Assembly (NCBI GenBank): GCA_963920665.1
Contig: OY987265.1
Coordinates: 17,675,001 to 17,739,000 of the forward strand
Direction of reading: 5' to 3'
Origin: Straminergon stramineum
Taxonomy: Eukaryota; Streptophyta; Bryopsida; Hypnales; Calliergonaceae
Length of the DNA stretch: 64,000 nt
Positions 48,101-57,963 of this stretch are shown here, piece by piece (the first letter of the stretch is position 1; every line of letters begins with the position of its first letter). A program made the position numbers and the translations under genes. The notes below the pieces were generated by a model. The model saw nothing but the letters and a program-made list of their open reading frames with translations. It was not told where the DNA came from and made no database searches.

Positions 48101-50061
48101 AAATGTTGGAAAATGTTGGGCGTTGAAGAGGGTCTTGAGACCAACATTCTTGGATTAAGTTTGTAAGTTCTTCACAATCGTTGGGTAGGGATGGTCGAAA
48201 GCTAGAGCCATGCAGACCTTGTAGTTTATTACAAATTTCTTTAGGTTCTAAATCAGAGAATGGAACCTTTCTAGATAGAATCTCTGAGCATATCATGGCA
48301 AAGGACCACACATCCGCTTGAAATAGATACTGTGGAGTTTCACTTTTCTTGTTCATTTCAGGGGCCATATATCTTGGTGTTCCAAACTGATACCTAGTTG
48401 ACTTTGGATTGTTACAAACCTCCAATTGAGAAGTCCCATAATCCGTAACCTTGAATATGTGATAAGGAACCAAATCATCCATAGGTATTGAACTACACAA
48501 GACATTATCAAGTTTCAAGTCAAGATGAGCAACTTGCATGTCATGAAGGTAATACACACCCTTTGCGATTTGGAGCATGATGTCAAGTGCAACATGATAG
48601 AGTAAAGGTCTTTTGGCTTCCTTCAACACAGTAGACAAGTTGGAATCCATCAATTCCATGACTAAGTGCATCTCTTTAATTTCACCTTCTCCAAGATTCT
48701 CATCACTGTTTTGGATAGTCCCTAAACCAAAAAATTGAATGAAACTTTTTATTATTTGAGACAAGCTTGATTTCAAATACTGCATCACGAAATGCATCTT
48801 GCCAATAAGTCCTACTTCCTTAGAATTTTCACCAACTTTTTTGATAATTCCACAACCAAAAAATTGAATAAGATTTGGATGGCTCAGGCCTGCCAAGATT
48901 CCTACCTCTTTTTGACACATCCTAAGATATTCAGGATCACCTCTTAACACTTTTGTAGCACATGTAAGGCCAAGCCAATTGGATAAGTGCACACTTCCAT
49001 AACTTCCTTCACCTATTTTTTGGATTAGTTTTGGTGGTTTGAAATCCTTAGGAACCTCCAAAGCATTCAAGTCTCCACCATCAACTCGATCCAAATTTCT
49101 AAGTCTCAACAATAGATGTTGGGCTAGATCATAACCCTTTGAGATTCCTCTTGGGAGTACAAGTTCAAGCTTCTTCTTTAGTTCTTGTCCATCTTCAAGC
49201 ACTTGATCATAGGTAACTGCATCAAATAGAATAGGTGGAATGCCATTGGATTGATTTGGATGGTAGAATAAGTACATTTCCCTCCCTGCATCATAACAAC
49301 ACTTGAGATCTAAAAGTAGCTCACGAAAAGTCTCTTTGTTTTGGAGTTGAAATACAATTGAATGACACCATTGTTCTTTTGCAATGCAATTATTTCTCAT
49401 AATCTCTACTTTCTTCTGAAGAACAAACAATTCTTCACATACAAATTGGAATTTGAGATTCATAGTAGCAATTGACAACATTTTGTCAATCTCCTTCATG
49501 GCAAATATGAGTTTTTCCAAAAGATGTACGCATTGATTTCTATTCAAAACTTTCCCTTTGGAAGATGGATGATCCAAAAGCTTCCAACATTCCTCAAGAT
49601 GGGGTCTATCATTGCGTAGTCTTCTGCAATACCCACTTTGCACTTGTGAGAAATCCTTGTCTTTCCTAAGAGTATGTAATATCCATAGTTAATGAGATTT
49701 CATGACAAAATATAGCGAATCCAATTACCCTCTAGTACAAATTTAAAAAATCAAACACATTCAACAAATTAAATTTCATTGAACAATAGTTAGAGAGTTG
49801 CTATCGATTGTATTGAAATAACTTTAATTACATACAAAAATGCTTAAAACAAGACTATTTATAAAAATTGATGTAAGTGAAATAGATAACATTATAAAGA
49901 ACTTTGTAATTTGAACACTACAATATTCTAACATTCACTTTCAATCCCTAACAATTACTAAAGAATATTTATACTTACCGAGTAAACCATGCAAAAACCA
50001 TGTATCTCCAAGATGTGGACAACATGATGAAAATCACAATCCACATCAAAAAGCACGCCAT
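45116..50061 (-). CDS. Kinase-NB-ARC-LRR-ZZ immune receptor, copy B (intact)
   Basis: The model joins 50061..49979, 49665..48009, 47859..46813 and 46618..45116. Borders are CG|GTAAGT to CTTAG|G, AAG|GTATGA to TACAG|G, and AAG|GTAATA to TGTAG|G. All junctions keep frame and give about 1,429 aa. A second acceptor, TTGCAG at 49624, also keeps frame and gives about 1,415 aa; it is the acceptor conserved in copy A. The start ATG directly follows an in-frame TAA. Order: hydrophobic start, helical region, TKL-like kinase, NB-ARC, about 15 LRRs and a ZZ finger. By analogy with plant NLRs it should be an intracellular sensor in which the LRR and ZZ regions detect a trigger, NB-ARC switches on ADP/ATP exchange, and the N-terminal kinase module signals. 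The function is inferred. No other receptor or helper gene is nearby except pseudogene A. Confidence 0.85.
45119..45235 (-). other. ZZ-type zinc finger at the receptor C-terminus
   Basis: Residues about 1391-1426 read HYGVTCDGC, then TPIIGPRF, then IDYDLCLDC. They fit the ZZ pattern with two CxxC pairs (Cys 1397, 1400, 1423, 1426) that would bind one zinc. The second CxxC pair found in many ZZ fingers is missing, as in plant NBR1-type ZZ domains as I recall them. ZZ fingers in other proteins bind N-terminal or histone peptides, so an integrated sensing role is possible (inference). The copy A version is broken: FDGC replaces CDGC and the C-terminal half is deleted. Confidence 0.75.
45334..46411 (-). 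repeat. LRR-coding tandem array of copy B, 72-bp period
   Basis: Fourteen to fifteen units encode 24-residue LRRs with the consensus GNLSSLTTLHLSGCSSLVAL then PKEV (residues about 998-1358). The first comes after a short LEGISL-type linker and the last degenerates to LRSLPKNLE. Units are very similar at the DNA level, which points to ongoing homogenisation. Opposite-strand frames of 230 and 314 codons over this array are shadows of the periodicity. Confidence 0.9.
46855..47811 (-). other. NB-ARC domain of copy B
   Basis: Visible motifs are the P-loop GMGGIGKTT (residues about 615-623), kinase-2 LLILDDI (about 690-696), the RNBS-B-type IITTR (about 720-724), GLPLSL (about 781-786), RNBS-D-type MFLDMACFF (about 841-849) and MHD (about 898-900). 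The kinase-2 motif is not followed by Trp, and RNBS-D resembles the FLDIACFF form of TIR-type NLRs rather than the coiled-coil type. All residues expected for nucleotide binding are present. The intron before it removes 47860..48008 (149 bp). Confidence 0.9.
48084..49022 (-). other. TKL-like protein kinase domain of copy B
   Basis: Landmarks are the glycine loop GEGSYGSV (residues about 246-253), Lys in CATKVL (about 266), the helix-C Glu in QKEVGIL (about 281), the catalytic loop HLDLKLDN (about 408-415), the metal-binding DYG (about 436-438) and MAPE (about 461-464). WSFAMICSEIL marks helix F. The catalytic loop has Leu instead of Arg before Asp, so it is a non-RD kinase, and DFG is DYG; the key Lys, Asp and Asn remain, so activity is plausible. 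Between beta4 and helix D the chain contains two successive copies of an IQFFGxGxI...VM segment. Confidence 0.85.
49029..49560 (-). other. N-terminal helical region of copy B
   Basis: Residues about 64-240 are predicted by eye to be mainly amphipathic helices: LNRNQCVHLLEKLIFAMKEI, then VCEELFVLQKKVEIMRNN, then ETFRELLLDLKCCYDAGREM. The length and position resemble the helical N-terminal regions of some plant TKL kinases (DUF1221-type) and of MLKL-like proteins, but I cannot assign a family by eye. It is conserved in copy A (26620-27255 frame). It could be a signalling or oligomerisation module. Confidence 0.5.
49979..50061 (-). other. Predicted first coding exon of copy B
   Basis: An ATG followed by 27 codons ends at a strong donor (CG|GTAAGTATA). 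The peptide is hydrophobic with many Met, Ile, Phe and Trp (it starts MACFLMWIVIFIMLST). The copy A equivalent (27737..27655, CG|GTGAGTATA) keeps the same frame, length and hydrophobic character despite about ten substitutions. Joined to the next exon in phase it extends the kinase frame. It may be a signal anchor or a membrane-targeting segment. The alternative is a 5' UTR exon with translation starting further in. Confidence 0.55.
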
Positions 50062-50907
50062 TTATTGCACCAAATGGAGAAATATATCAAAGATCTACAG
50101 TAACTTCAAAACAAATCCAAAGAAAATAGTTAGAAAATAACATTCAAACGAGGGAAAATAGCAAGGGCCACAAAAAACTTCAATTTCCTAATGCATTTGA
50201 AATCACTTCCCATAAAGAGTTCTATCAAAACTATTTACCAATACTTAAACAAATCTACTATTTTACAATAATTAACAATTACAAAATACAATAACCTCAT
50301 CCAAATTTAATAAGTATCAAAGCTTGACATTAACATTATAAAGTATAAAATCAAGAAATCTACAAGAAATGATTAATAATTTTGATAATGTACAACAATT
50401 GGTATCAAAGATTGCATTCCAAACTATAACAAAGATTATGATCTAAATACACATGAATAATGCAATATTTGGATGGTTGAAACTAGGATTCAATATTCAT
50501 TGGGAGTTGGAAGTCAACTAATTGGAACATAATTGAACAAGATTCACAAATGACACATTTGAATTAGATACAAATTGGATACATTAACAATGTTCAACAT
50601 AATACATCAACTTCAAAAATCTAAGTTTACTTAGTAATTGTTCAAATTTATGCATGATTTTATATAAGACATTGGAACTCATTGAATAGTGGAATGGAAG
50701 CAATTACAATAAAGTTGATCCCACAATTGTACCCAAGCAACAATTCAAAACCAAAACTACTCCACCTCAATTGCAATTGAGAAATCTACTTACTAATAGA
50801 TAAGATTAAAGACTTCATAAAAGAATCATGATTCATAACGTATCCTTCACTTGTTTCAAAATTATTACCTAACCTCCATCCATGGTTGAAACAACGTGCT
50901 CTTTTAC

Positions 50908-51824
50908 CCCCTAAAGGACCATCATGCATTTTTTGGCTACATAGAAATTTTAGATAGGTATATGTGACTAGAAATTTTCGTATTTTTGGCCCAAATTTTA
51001 GTAGAAGGTGGGGACAAGGAATATCTTTCATATGACCAAACTTTCATGACATTTGGAAATACAAGTCAAAAGTTAAGGCCTAATATATTGCTTTTTTTGT
51101 AAATGGGCAGTTCAGGCAGATCAGAAAAGATCATTTTTTCAAAAAACAAAATTTGAAATTGATTTTCTAGAGTTTTATATATGTGGAAAGCTTTGAATCA
51201 TTCCATTTTGATCAATGAGTCAAAAGTTATGAGGATTTTTTGTTTGTGGGTAGTTATGGATTCTCTAGTCTAAAATAAACTTCAAAATCCTTTATCTTAC
51301 TCAATTTTCAATATTTTTGAAAAAAAATGATCTAATGTAGATTGTTTATTAAAACATTGCAACCATTGACATTGACATTTTTTAATTTCATAATTAAATT
51401 CTTAACAATTTAGTATTTTCAGCCATCTTCTACTATTATCTACTTACTATTTTTTTCCTACATGTTGTACAATTCCAAATGATTTGAAATGTTTCAAGCA
51501 TGTGGCCAACTTGTCTAGGAAAAAGAATCCAAGGAAAACATTTTTTGGACATTTTTTTATAGAAAACCGAGCTTGTGAATTGCAGCTACCCTATTTTTCA
51601 GAGGGCCAAAAAAATGATTTTTGTGAATTTGAATGCTTATATCTTGCAATCCACATAGTGGAAATTTTTGAAATTTTCACCACATGTTTTCAAGTCAGTA
51701 TACTATAAGATCATACAGTTACATGTGTCAAAAAAGGAGTTATTTTTCAATAATTTGGTACTTGTATTAAAAATGGCAATTTTGGAGCATTTGCGGTGAA
51801 AACATAGTCATGGAACTTTAGGGG
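50908..51824. mobile_element. 917-bp TTAA element (family T1), copy 2, with empty site
   Basis: The ends cccctaaaggaccat and (minus strand) cccctaaagttccat enclose an AT-rich, non-coding body related to 14714-15635. The right flank is TTAA (51825-51828); the left flank is TTAC (50904-50907), probably a mutated TTAA. Duplicon A at 29338-29341 has a single TTAA in the same context (ctctttTAAtcctta). The element therefore entered duplicon B after the duplication, or was precisely lost from A; piggyBac-type elements can excise precisely. Confidence 0.75.
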
Positions 51825-52494
51825 TTAATCCTTAATTCCATTCACCATTGGTTGCTTCTTATCCTATCCTATTGGATGCATTCATCTACTATCTCTTGAT
51901 AAGAGGCACCCCCTCCTTACCCTCCACTTCTCTCCATTAAAATTTCATCAAAAAAAAAAATCTCCTTAACTCACCTATATTCCACCACTCCACTTACACA
52001 CCCTAAAACCTAAACCAAAAAAACTTTGATATAAATTCGATTGATAGTATAAATACATTATATACAAATAGATATCATTTACAAAATACATATCTAATAT
52101 ATAATTGATATGGTATAACATATGGGTACATGTATGGGATGCAAGATTATATATAATATAGACATGTTAATCAAAATACTAATATGGTATGACATATGGA
52201 TATATGTACGGAATATGGAGTATGGTTGTTAATCCCATATCAATTGCAATCTAACATGTTTAAAAAAATATAAATATAAGAGGGATAATGATAATGCCTA
52301 CATGGGAAGTTATCAATGTATTTACTTGTGAAATGAGTGGTGACATTCCTTCAACTATCCTTGCAATAGTGAGAGACACACCATGCCATACATCCACAAT
52401 TAGCAAAGTGAAAAAACAAAAACACACGATGGCTTGGAAACAATTTTAATAATGGTAAATTATTAATTTGGAATAGTCTTGGGTCCATTCAGAA

Positions 52495-52870
52495 TACACA
52501 CCTTACATGTGATGTGGATCTAGTTGCAAGGGAGAGGAGCGCCCAGATTCCCCAAGAAACGTAGCACCAGCTCCCACTCTCAGCGAGAAACAGGGACACG
52601 ATCTGCCATCTTGCGTCATTAGTTTGAAACTCCAACGTTAAAATGGCGCAGCAAAGAAGAAGCCAATAGGCTACCACCGAAGGTACCACACATCCTAGAA
52701 ACACAAGGGCGACCGGAGTTCAGATGTCACTTCCAACAAAAGGACGGAAACGAACACCAACACAAAGCAAACGTGATACCAAACTCTCTCGAATTCCACA
52801 TCTGGAGCTCCCAACTCCACAATCCACCTTTGTGGTATCACACAGAAAAAAGCTGGCGAGGAAGTGAAGC
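52495..52870 (-). promoter_or_regulatory. Conserved 5' block upstream of copy B, possible leader exon
   Basis: This is the counterpart of 29995-30205, with the same open stretch containing FQTNDARWQIV and LAESGSWC and ending at cacatgtaag-gtgtg. Further upstream (52715-52880 minus) lies another short frame starting MKELHFLASFFL; it is broken in copy A (ttgaagtag instead of atgaaggag), so it is probably not coding. The region lies about 2.5 kb upstream of the predicted ATG. Confidence 0.35.
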
Positions 52871-52919
52871 TCCTTCATTGAACGATGACACAATTCCAAG
52901 AATGCGAAACTTACAGAGC

Positions 52920-53390
52920 TAGAGTCAGTACCCAGATGCCGACTGTGGTAGCAACGATGCAGGAAAGTTTGCACGAACGTTGAGAGTGTGAACATGCACG
53001 TGGAGATGTTCAAACGATATCTGTACTGTATCTTCGGAGGTGCAAAAGCTTGATGAAAATTTCTAAGGCAAAAACACAGAGAGTGGGAAGAGTAGCATCG
53101 TCGCAGAGTTCGGAAAGAGGGAAGAGCGCCATAGCCAGCGTGAACTGTGAAGGAGCCAGGGACAGGGGTGTGGTAGGCTCGCTGGTAGCTGGGGCCCAGT
53201 CGTAGTTGGACCTGCTTGCGTGCACAGGCAGAATTCCCCACGTGAAAAGTGCTATTATACTACTATTTTATGAAGACTTTGTGAGGATGAGGACTGTTTC
53301 CAATGCTGGGGATCCGTGCTGTTGAAATGCTGGGCCAGATTTCAAGGATTCCACATGATGGTCTGCACGTCTGTACTGACAGTAAGCAAA
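52920..53390 (+). repeat. Dispersed repeat R1, copy 6
   Basis: This full R1 copy runs from cagatgccgactgtggtagc to the ggattccacatgatggtct and ctgtactgacagtaagc end. It has no SINE at the gctggggatccgtg site, so it is the empty-site reference for the 38.8-kb SINE. It sits at the same place relative to copy B as R1 copy 3 does to copy A. Confidence 0.7.
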
Positions 53391-55379
53391 AGCATGATCA
53401 AGTTGGCCATGGCTGTGTCACCCATCAGGTATTGGGACCCAGCTCCGAAAAAAATCCCTGTGGAGAAATGCATGAACTCAACCCTCAACTCTTGAAGGGC
53501 ATTCATTTGTTTCAACAAAAAAAATACAGTAACTAACGAAGAGGACATTCTATGTTCTGGTTCGGTCAAACTTCATTAGTTTTCTATATTACAGTAAAAC
53601 ATACCTTTCTAAAGTAAGTTTGATGTTTCTGTCATGTCATGTTGTACTATATTGTATATCAAAAATTAAACTTCAATTTTTCATAATTATAAAAATTAAT
53701 TGAAAATTTATGCAATTTTTTAAAATAATTGTTTCGTACTTATCAAAGTATTTTTTAAAAATGTCTAATTAGTATAAAACTTGAAAAAATAAATGGAGAT
53801 AATTATGGTAAACATCATGGTGTAATTGGTGTATTCCTTGAAATTGCACTAAAGTGGTGTATTTTAAGCTTTCAAGATGCTAACTTCAAAGTTTCACAAA
53901 AATTACAATTTTAACGATCTTCGAAAAAGAAAAGGAAAAGAAAAGTAGATTATTGGAACTTCATTTTCATAGTCAAGCTTAAAGACAGTTAAAAGCAAAA
54001 ACTATGTGAAATTCAAGTATGGTTCTAAAACTATGCCCCTCAAGTAAGTTTGTCATTTAAGAAGTGACAAGCCCAAGCCCCTTGGACTTGGTTTTGAGAG
54101 AGTCGTTGATGAAAAGCATTTTTTGCATTTTTCTTGGAATGTTTCAACCTACTAAATCCACTTCTAGAGTGTATATAACTTGCCAAGCACCATATTTAGG
54201 TTGCAAAATCAAAGAACTATTCATTATTCATTTAATTTTGCATGCCCTAATTGAACAAATTGAGGGCAAGCAACAAGACACATTAGCCCTACTTTCAGGA
54301 GACTTTTTATTCTCCTTTGGGTTGCTTACTAGGCTAGGGAATGTTGTTTAAAGGTAACTACATCTAAAATGAATAGAATAAGCAATTCAACATGGTTCCC
54401 ATTATGATTATATTTAAATATTTTGGTAGGATTGTATTGGTGGTCAAAAGGAGATTCTATATTTTCTTAGAATGCATTTTAGAACATCGCATGAATAAAT
54501 TATGAATTTTCAAAGTACTAAAGAAGAGGTGTTTTTTCAAACCAATCTTAGATCTATAAATAATAGGAGTACATTTTAGGCAAATATTATTAGGGATCCA
54601 ATTCAAAAAGAAGTCAATTTTAGGTGTAATTACCTTAGATTTTAGCATTGATGATAAACTTCAAAATATTTGAATTCACATTTGGAAATAGATACTTCAA
54701 ATTAGTCTATGTGAGAATTACAAAGCTAGGGTTTTACTTTGCTATAAACAACTATTGATGATTGTCAAATTTCAAGGTAATATAGTTCTTCTATTGATAT
54801 ACTAGTAGCAATAATATAATGATAACTGGTGAAAAATAGGAGATGAAGTGAAAAGCACTAAAGTCTATTAAATTTTATTAAAATTTGGTTGTATATCAAA
54901 CTAGAATTTGAAAAAGAAAAATGTGTCTCTTCGAGTTCAAGAAATGGATGAATACATGATCTTATTGTATATAAAAACTCAATTTTTGATTTGAGTCCCA
55001 CTTTGACTTCGTATATGTAAATTTTTGGTGAAAATTATACTTGTATATTGGTAGAATAAAATAAGGAACAATATAAACTATAAAACAATATGTTTTTTTT
55101 TCCTACAAGTGCATAAATGTGTCTTTTTGTGCATGTATACATGATTTTGAGAATTCTAAAACAATGGCTAAAAAGAGAAAAAAAATTTACAATATGAATA
55201 ATGAATGAAGGGGTGACCAATTGTCAAGAGCAAAAATCATTGAACACGCATCATTATATAGATTCACCAATGTGTGTCCATTGTCTTTTTTTGAACATGT
55301 GATGTACTTGATTAACAAATGACACTATTTTCAACTACTTGCTCATTCTCTTGGTATTCTAAAGGACTAAATAGCCTAT
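53391..55379 (+). repeat. Repeat segment R2, copy 3
   Basis: It is collinear with 39090-41480, lacking the 394-bp insert (empty site at 54284-54285). It stops at ctaaatagcctatt, where the next repeat begins. No coding content. Confidence 0.7.
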
Positions 55380-56932
55380 TGTGAGGCCCTAATTCATCAC
55401 CAGGGGTTCACTCTTTTTCTTTTTTCTTTTCGTAATTTGTCATTTTAAATGCACTTTTATATACAAAAAGCCAAAAAAGAGTGTAGAATCCAAATAGGTG
55501 TGTCACATACCAATATAGTATTTGGTGTAATTTTAGAATACTATAGCTAGAATGGCCCAACCACAAGTTGTAAATAGGTTAGAACCCAACTAATCATGGA
55601 AAATTGGTCAATTATGAGTGATGGGCGTATCAGGCTCAAAAACCCACATAAAAAAGAACATCTCTAGGTTAGAATTGGTTGAGGGAACCCCAGTAAGGCA
55701 TAGGAATCAATTCCCGAAGATAGGTTCTAGTTTCCCCATTTCATCGACAAAATAGTAGAACCCCAATTGTTGGCTTGCTGATGTTAAAAATACCAAGACA
55801 AGACTGTGGAAGAATCTCAGGTCCAAGGAGGGTGACTTGGGGTTAACTCCATGCCCGGCAACCGACAACGAAGTCAGTTCACCCAGATTCTCCCCGGTGT
55901 GGAAGATTCCCCATCCACCAATAATTAAATGAGTAGGTGAATTTTGTTCCCTCTAGGTCGATGTGTAGAGTAAAAATATAAGCCTACACATGTGTCATGG
56001 GATCCCATGGGAGGTTCCCCGAAAAGTTTCAAAATTTTGTAATGGTTAGAAGATGTCTTTCCGGACGGTCAACTGCACAAACCTGCGATGGAAAATTCCT
56101 AGCAATTTTCGAGGTGGCGGTAAATTTTCACTAAAAATTAGTATAACTTATTTTATGTTAATAATCTGATCCAACAAGTTTCACAACATTCCAATAGTCA
56201 GAAGTATCCGAACTTGCCAAATTCCCCAACAATTAATGAAATTTAAAATCCATGGCAAGTTTGACTAGCAGAGTGGGAGAATACAAAAGCGGAATGGGGC
56301 ACAAGATAGGTCTTTTCTCACTCCCCTTTACCTACTTTAGTGCCTAGGCTAGTCACTTTTGCTAGAAAAGTCAAGCCCCCAAAGTTGGGATTTTTCCCGG
56401 GTTTGGTATTAAGTTAGTGCTAGGTTTCGTTGAGATTTTGAAGAAATAAAAAATGAAGTTTGCTTTCATTTAATTATGATTTTGAAAAAGAAAAAGAATA
56501 AGAAAAAGGCGAAAGTTCCAAAAAAGAATATAATTTTTTTTTAAAATACAAAAAATAGAAAGAGAGTGGAAAAGGTTCAAATAATGTAAAAAAATGTTTT
56601 TTTCAAATAGAAAAATAGGAAGAGAAATGAAAAGTTTCAAATAAAGGAAAAAATTCTCTCTTCCATTTTTTTCATCTTGAAATAGGATAAATAGGAATAG
56701 AAAGGAAAAGGTTAAAAGAAAGTAAAAAAAACTCTCTCCTCTATTTTTGGAATAGAATATATGGGGGAAAAAAGATAAAAGAAAAAAAAGAAAAGGAATT
56801 ATTTTTGAAGGAAAGAAAGGAAGATAAAGGAAAAGATGCATATTTTTACATTTTTTTAATTGAGCATTAAGAAAATCGAATAACACATGAATCAAAAATT
56901 GGGCCCTAGAATCTAACCGAAGGGCTTTACAG
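55380..56932. mobile_element. Possible LTR-like repeat with internal polypurine tract
   Basis: The block begins tgtgaggccctaattc and could end at gaagggctttaca, whose inverse (tgtaaagccc) resembles the start. It contains the motif gatgggcgtatcaggctc, several GC-richer stretches, and a purine-rich tract at 56440-56880 that looks like a mirror of 43845-44215. No 5-bp target duplication was found (cctat against gtaac), and no gag or pol frame. Assignment as a solo LTR is tentative. Confidence 0.25.
56440..56880 (+). repeat. Polypurine tract, about 440 bp
   Basis: A strongly A/G-biased stretch (gaaaaagaaaaagaataag, aggaagagaaatgaaa and similar units). The 141-codon minus-strand frame over it is low-complexity and not a gene. 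Confidence 0.65.
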
Positions 56933-57403
56933 TAACTAGGGCTGGATGGAAAAACTAGCTAGGGCCAGATTGAAGGCAAATCTAGTCGGCCTTCCATCCA
57001 ACCCGAGGCCTAGTATAAACCAGGCCTTACTATGACACGATAACTTTGGTTTATACCATGATATTCTAAACTATAATATAAATCTATGGTGAAAGTTTCA
57101 TATTTTTTAAGTATATTTTGTATTTGATATGAATTTTCTTCATTTTTTTCTTCAGAAGTTCACAGTAATTTGAAAATTTCTCCAATAAATTTGAAAATTT
57201 TAGAACTTGTAGTATACAAATGACATCATGTCTAAAACATAAACTGAAATTTCTTCACTCATATCTAGTTGCAAAATGGCAGAAAATAGAGTGACGATAG
57301 TTGAGGCTTCAAATCAATGGTCATAGGCCCGTCCTTACAGGTTAACCCTACAACGACGGACGACGCAGACTAGGTTGGTTCATCACAAACACCTACAATA
57401 GTA

Positions 57404-57729
57404 AGGTAGGAGGCTCTGAAAGCGCACAGGCTCTAGAATCGCCCACCTTTATAAATGTACACTATTTGAACATGCTACTTTTGTATCGTACTAGTGATGT
57501 ACAAATAGTGTACATTTACAGAGGTGGGTGATTCTAGAACCCTTTGCCATTTCAACTTCAAAAATTCAGAACTAATTCTACAAAACTCCAAAAAATATGA
57601 AATGACTTGGGTTAGATGCCAATTCCATTTGTCTTCCAAGGAAAATTTACTGAAAAATATTTCAAGACGTTTTACCACCAGAAATTCCGGTTTCAGCTCT
57701 TAGATGAGCGCTTCATGAACCTCCTACCT
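57404..57729. mobile_element. 326-bp TA-flanked MITE with internal hairpin
   Basis: The ends aggtaggaggctc and (minus strand) aggtaggaggttc are flanked by TA (57402-57403 and 57730-57731). R3 is uninterrupted at 38374-38384 and at about 872. Inside, tctagaatcgcccacctt... at 57432 and its inverse ending gattctaga at 57537 form arms of about 37 bases around a 32-base loop. The ends belong to the same group as 62428-63779. Confidence 0.65.
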
Positions 57730-57963
57730 TATAAAATTTCCATTTTGAGTTGAAGCTATTCTTCTAGAGCTGAATTCATAAACTAAACTTTCTAACATTT
57801 TTGAACTTGGAAGATTGTGGCAGTGGATGAAAGTGAACTTGCTCAAGAATGCTCTTGGTACTTACATACCTTTTCCATTCTTTATAATTGCTGCCAGGAA
57901 TTTGCGACAGTGGTAAATTCCCATGGGAGGATGCATTGACTCCGTAACTTAACTCAGGATCTA

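Larger units (their letters stand above)
44810..53390 (-). repeat. Segmental duplicon B
   Basis: This is the direct-orientation partner of 21550-30960. It contains the intact receptor gene, conserved introns, about 3 kb of conserved upstream sequence and an R1 copy at its far end. It carries a 917-bp TTAA element at 50908-51824 that copy A lacks. It lacks about 0.5 kb present in copy A near 28.3-28.75 kb. Confidence 0.8.

Noticed and set aside
56470..56895. 141-codon minus-strand hydrophobic frame
   Set aside because: Translation of a polypurine tract; same artefact.
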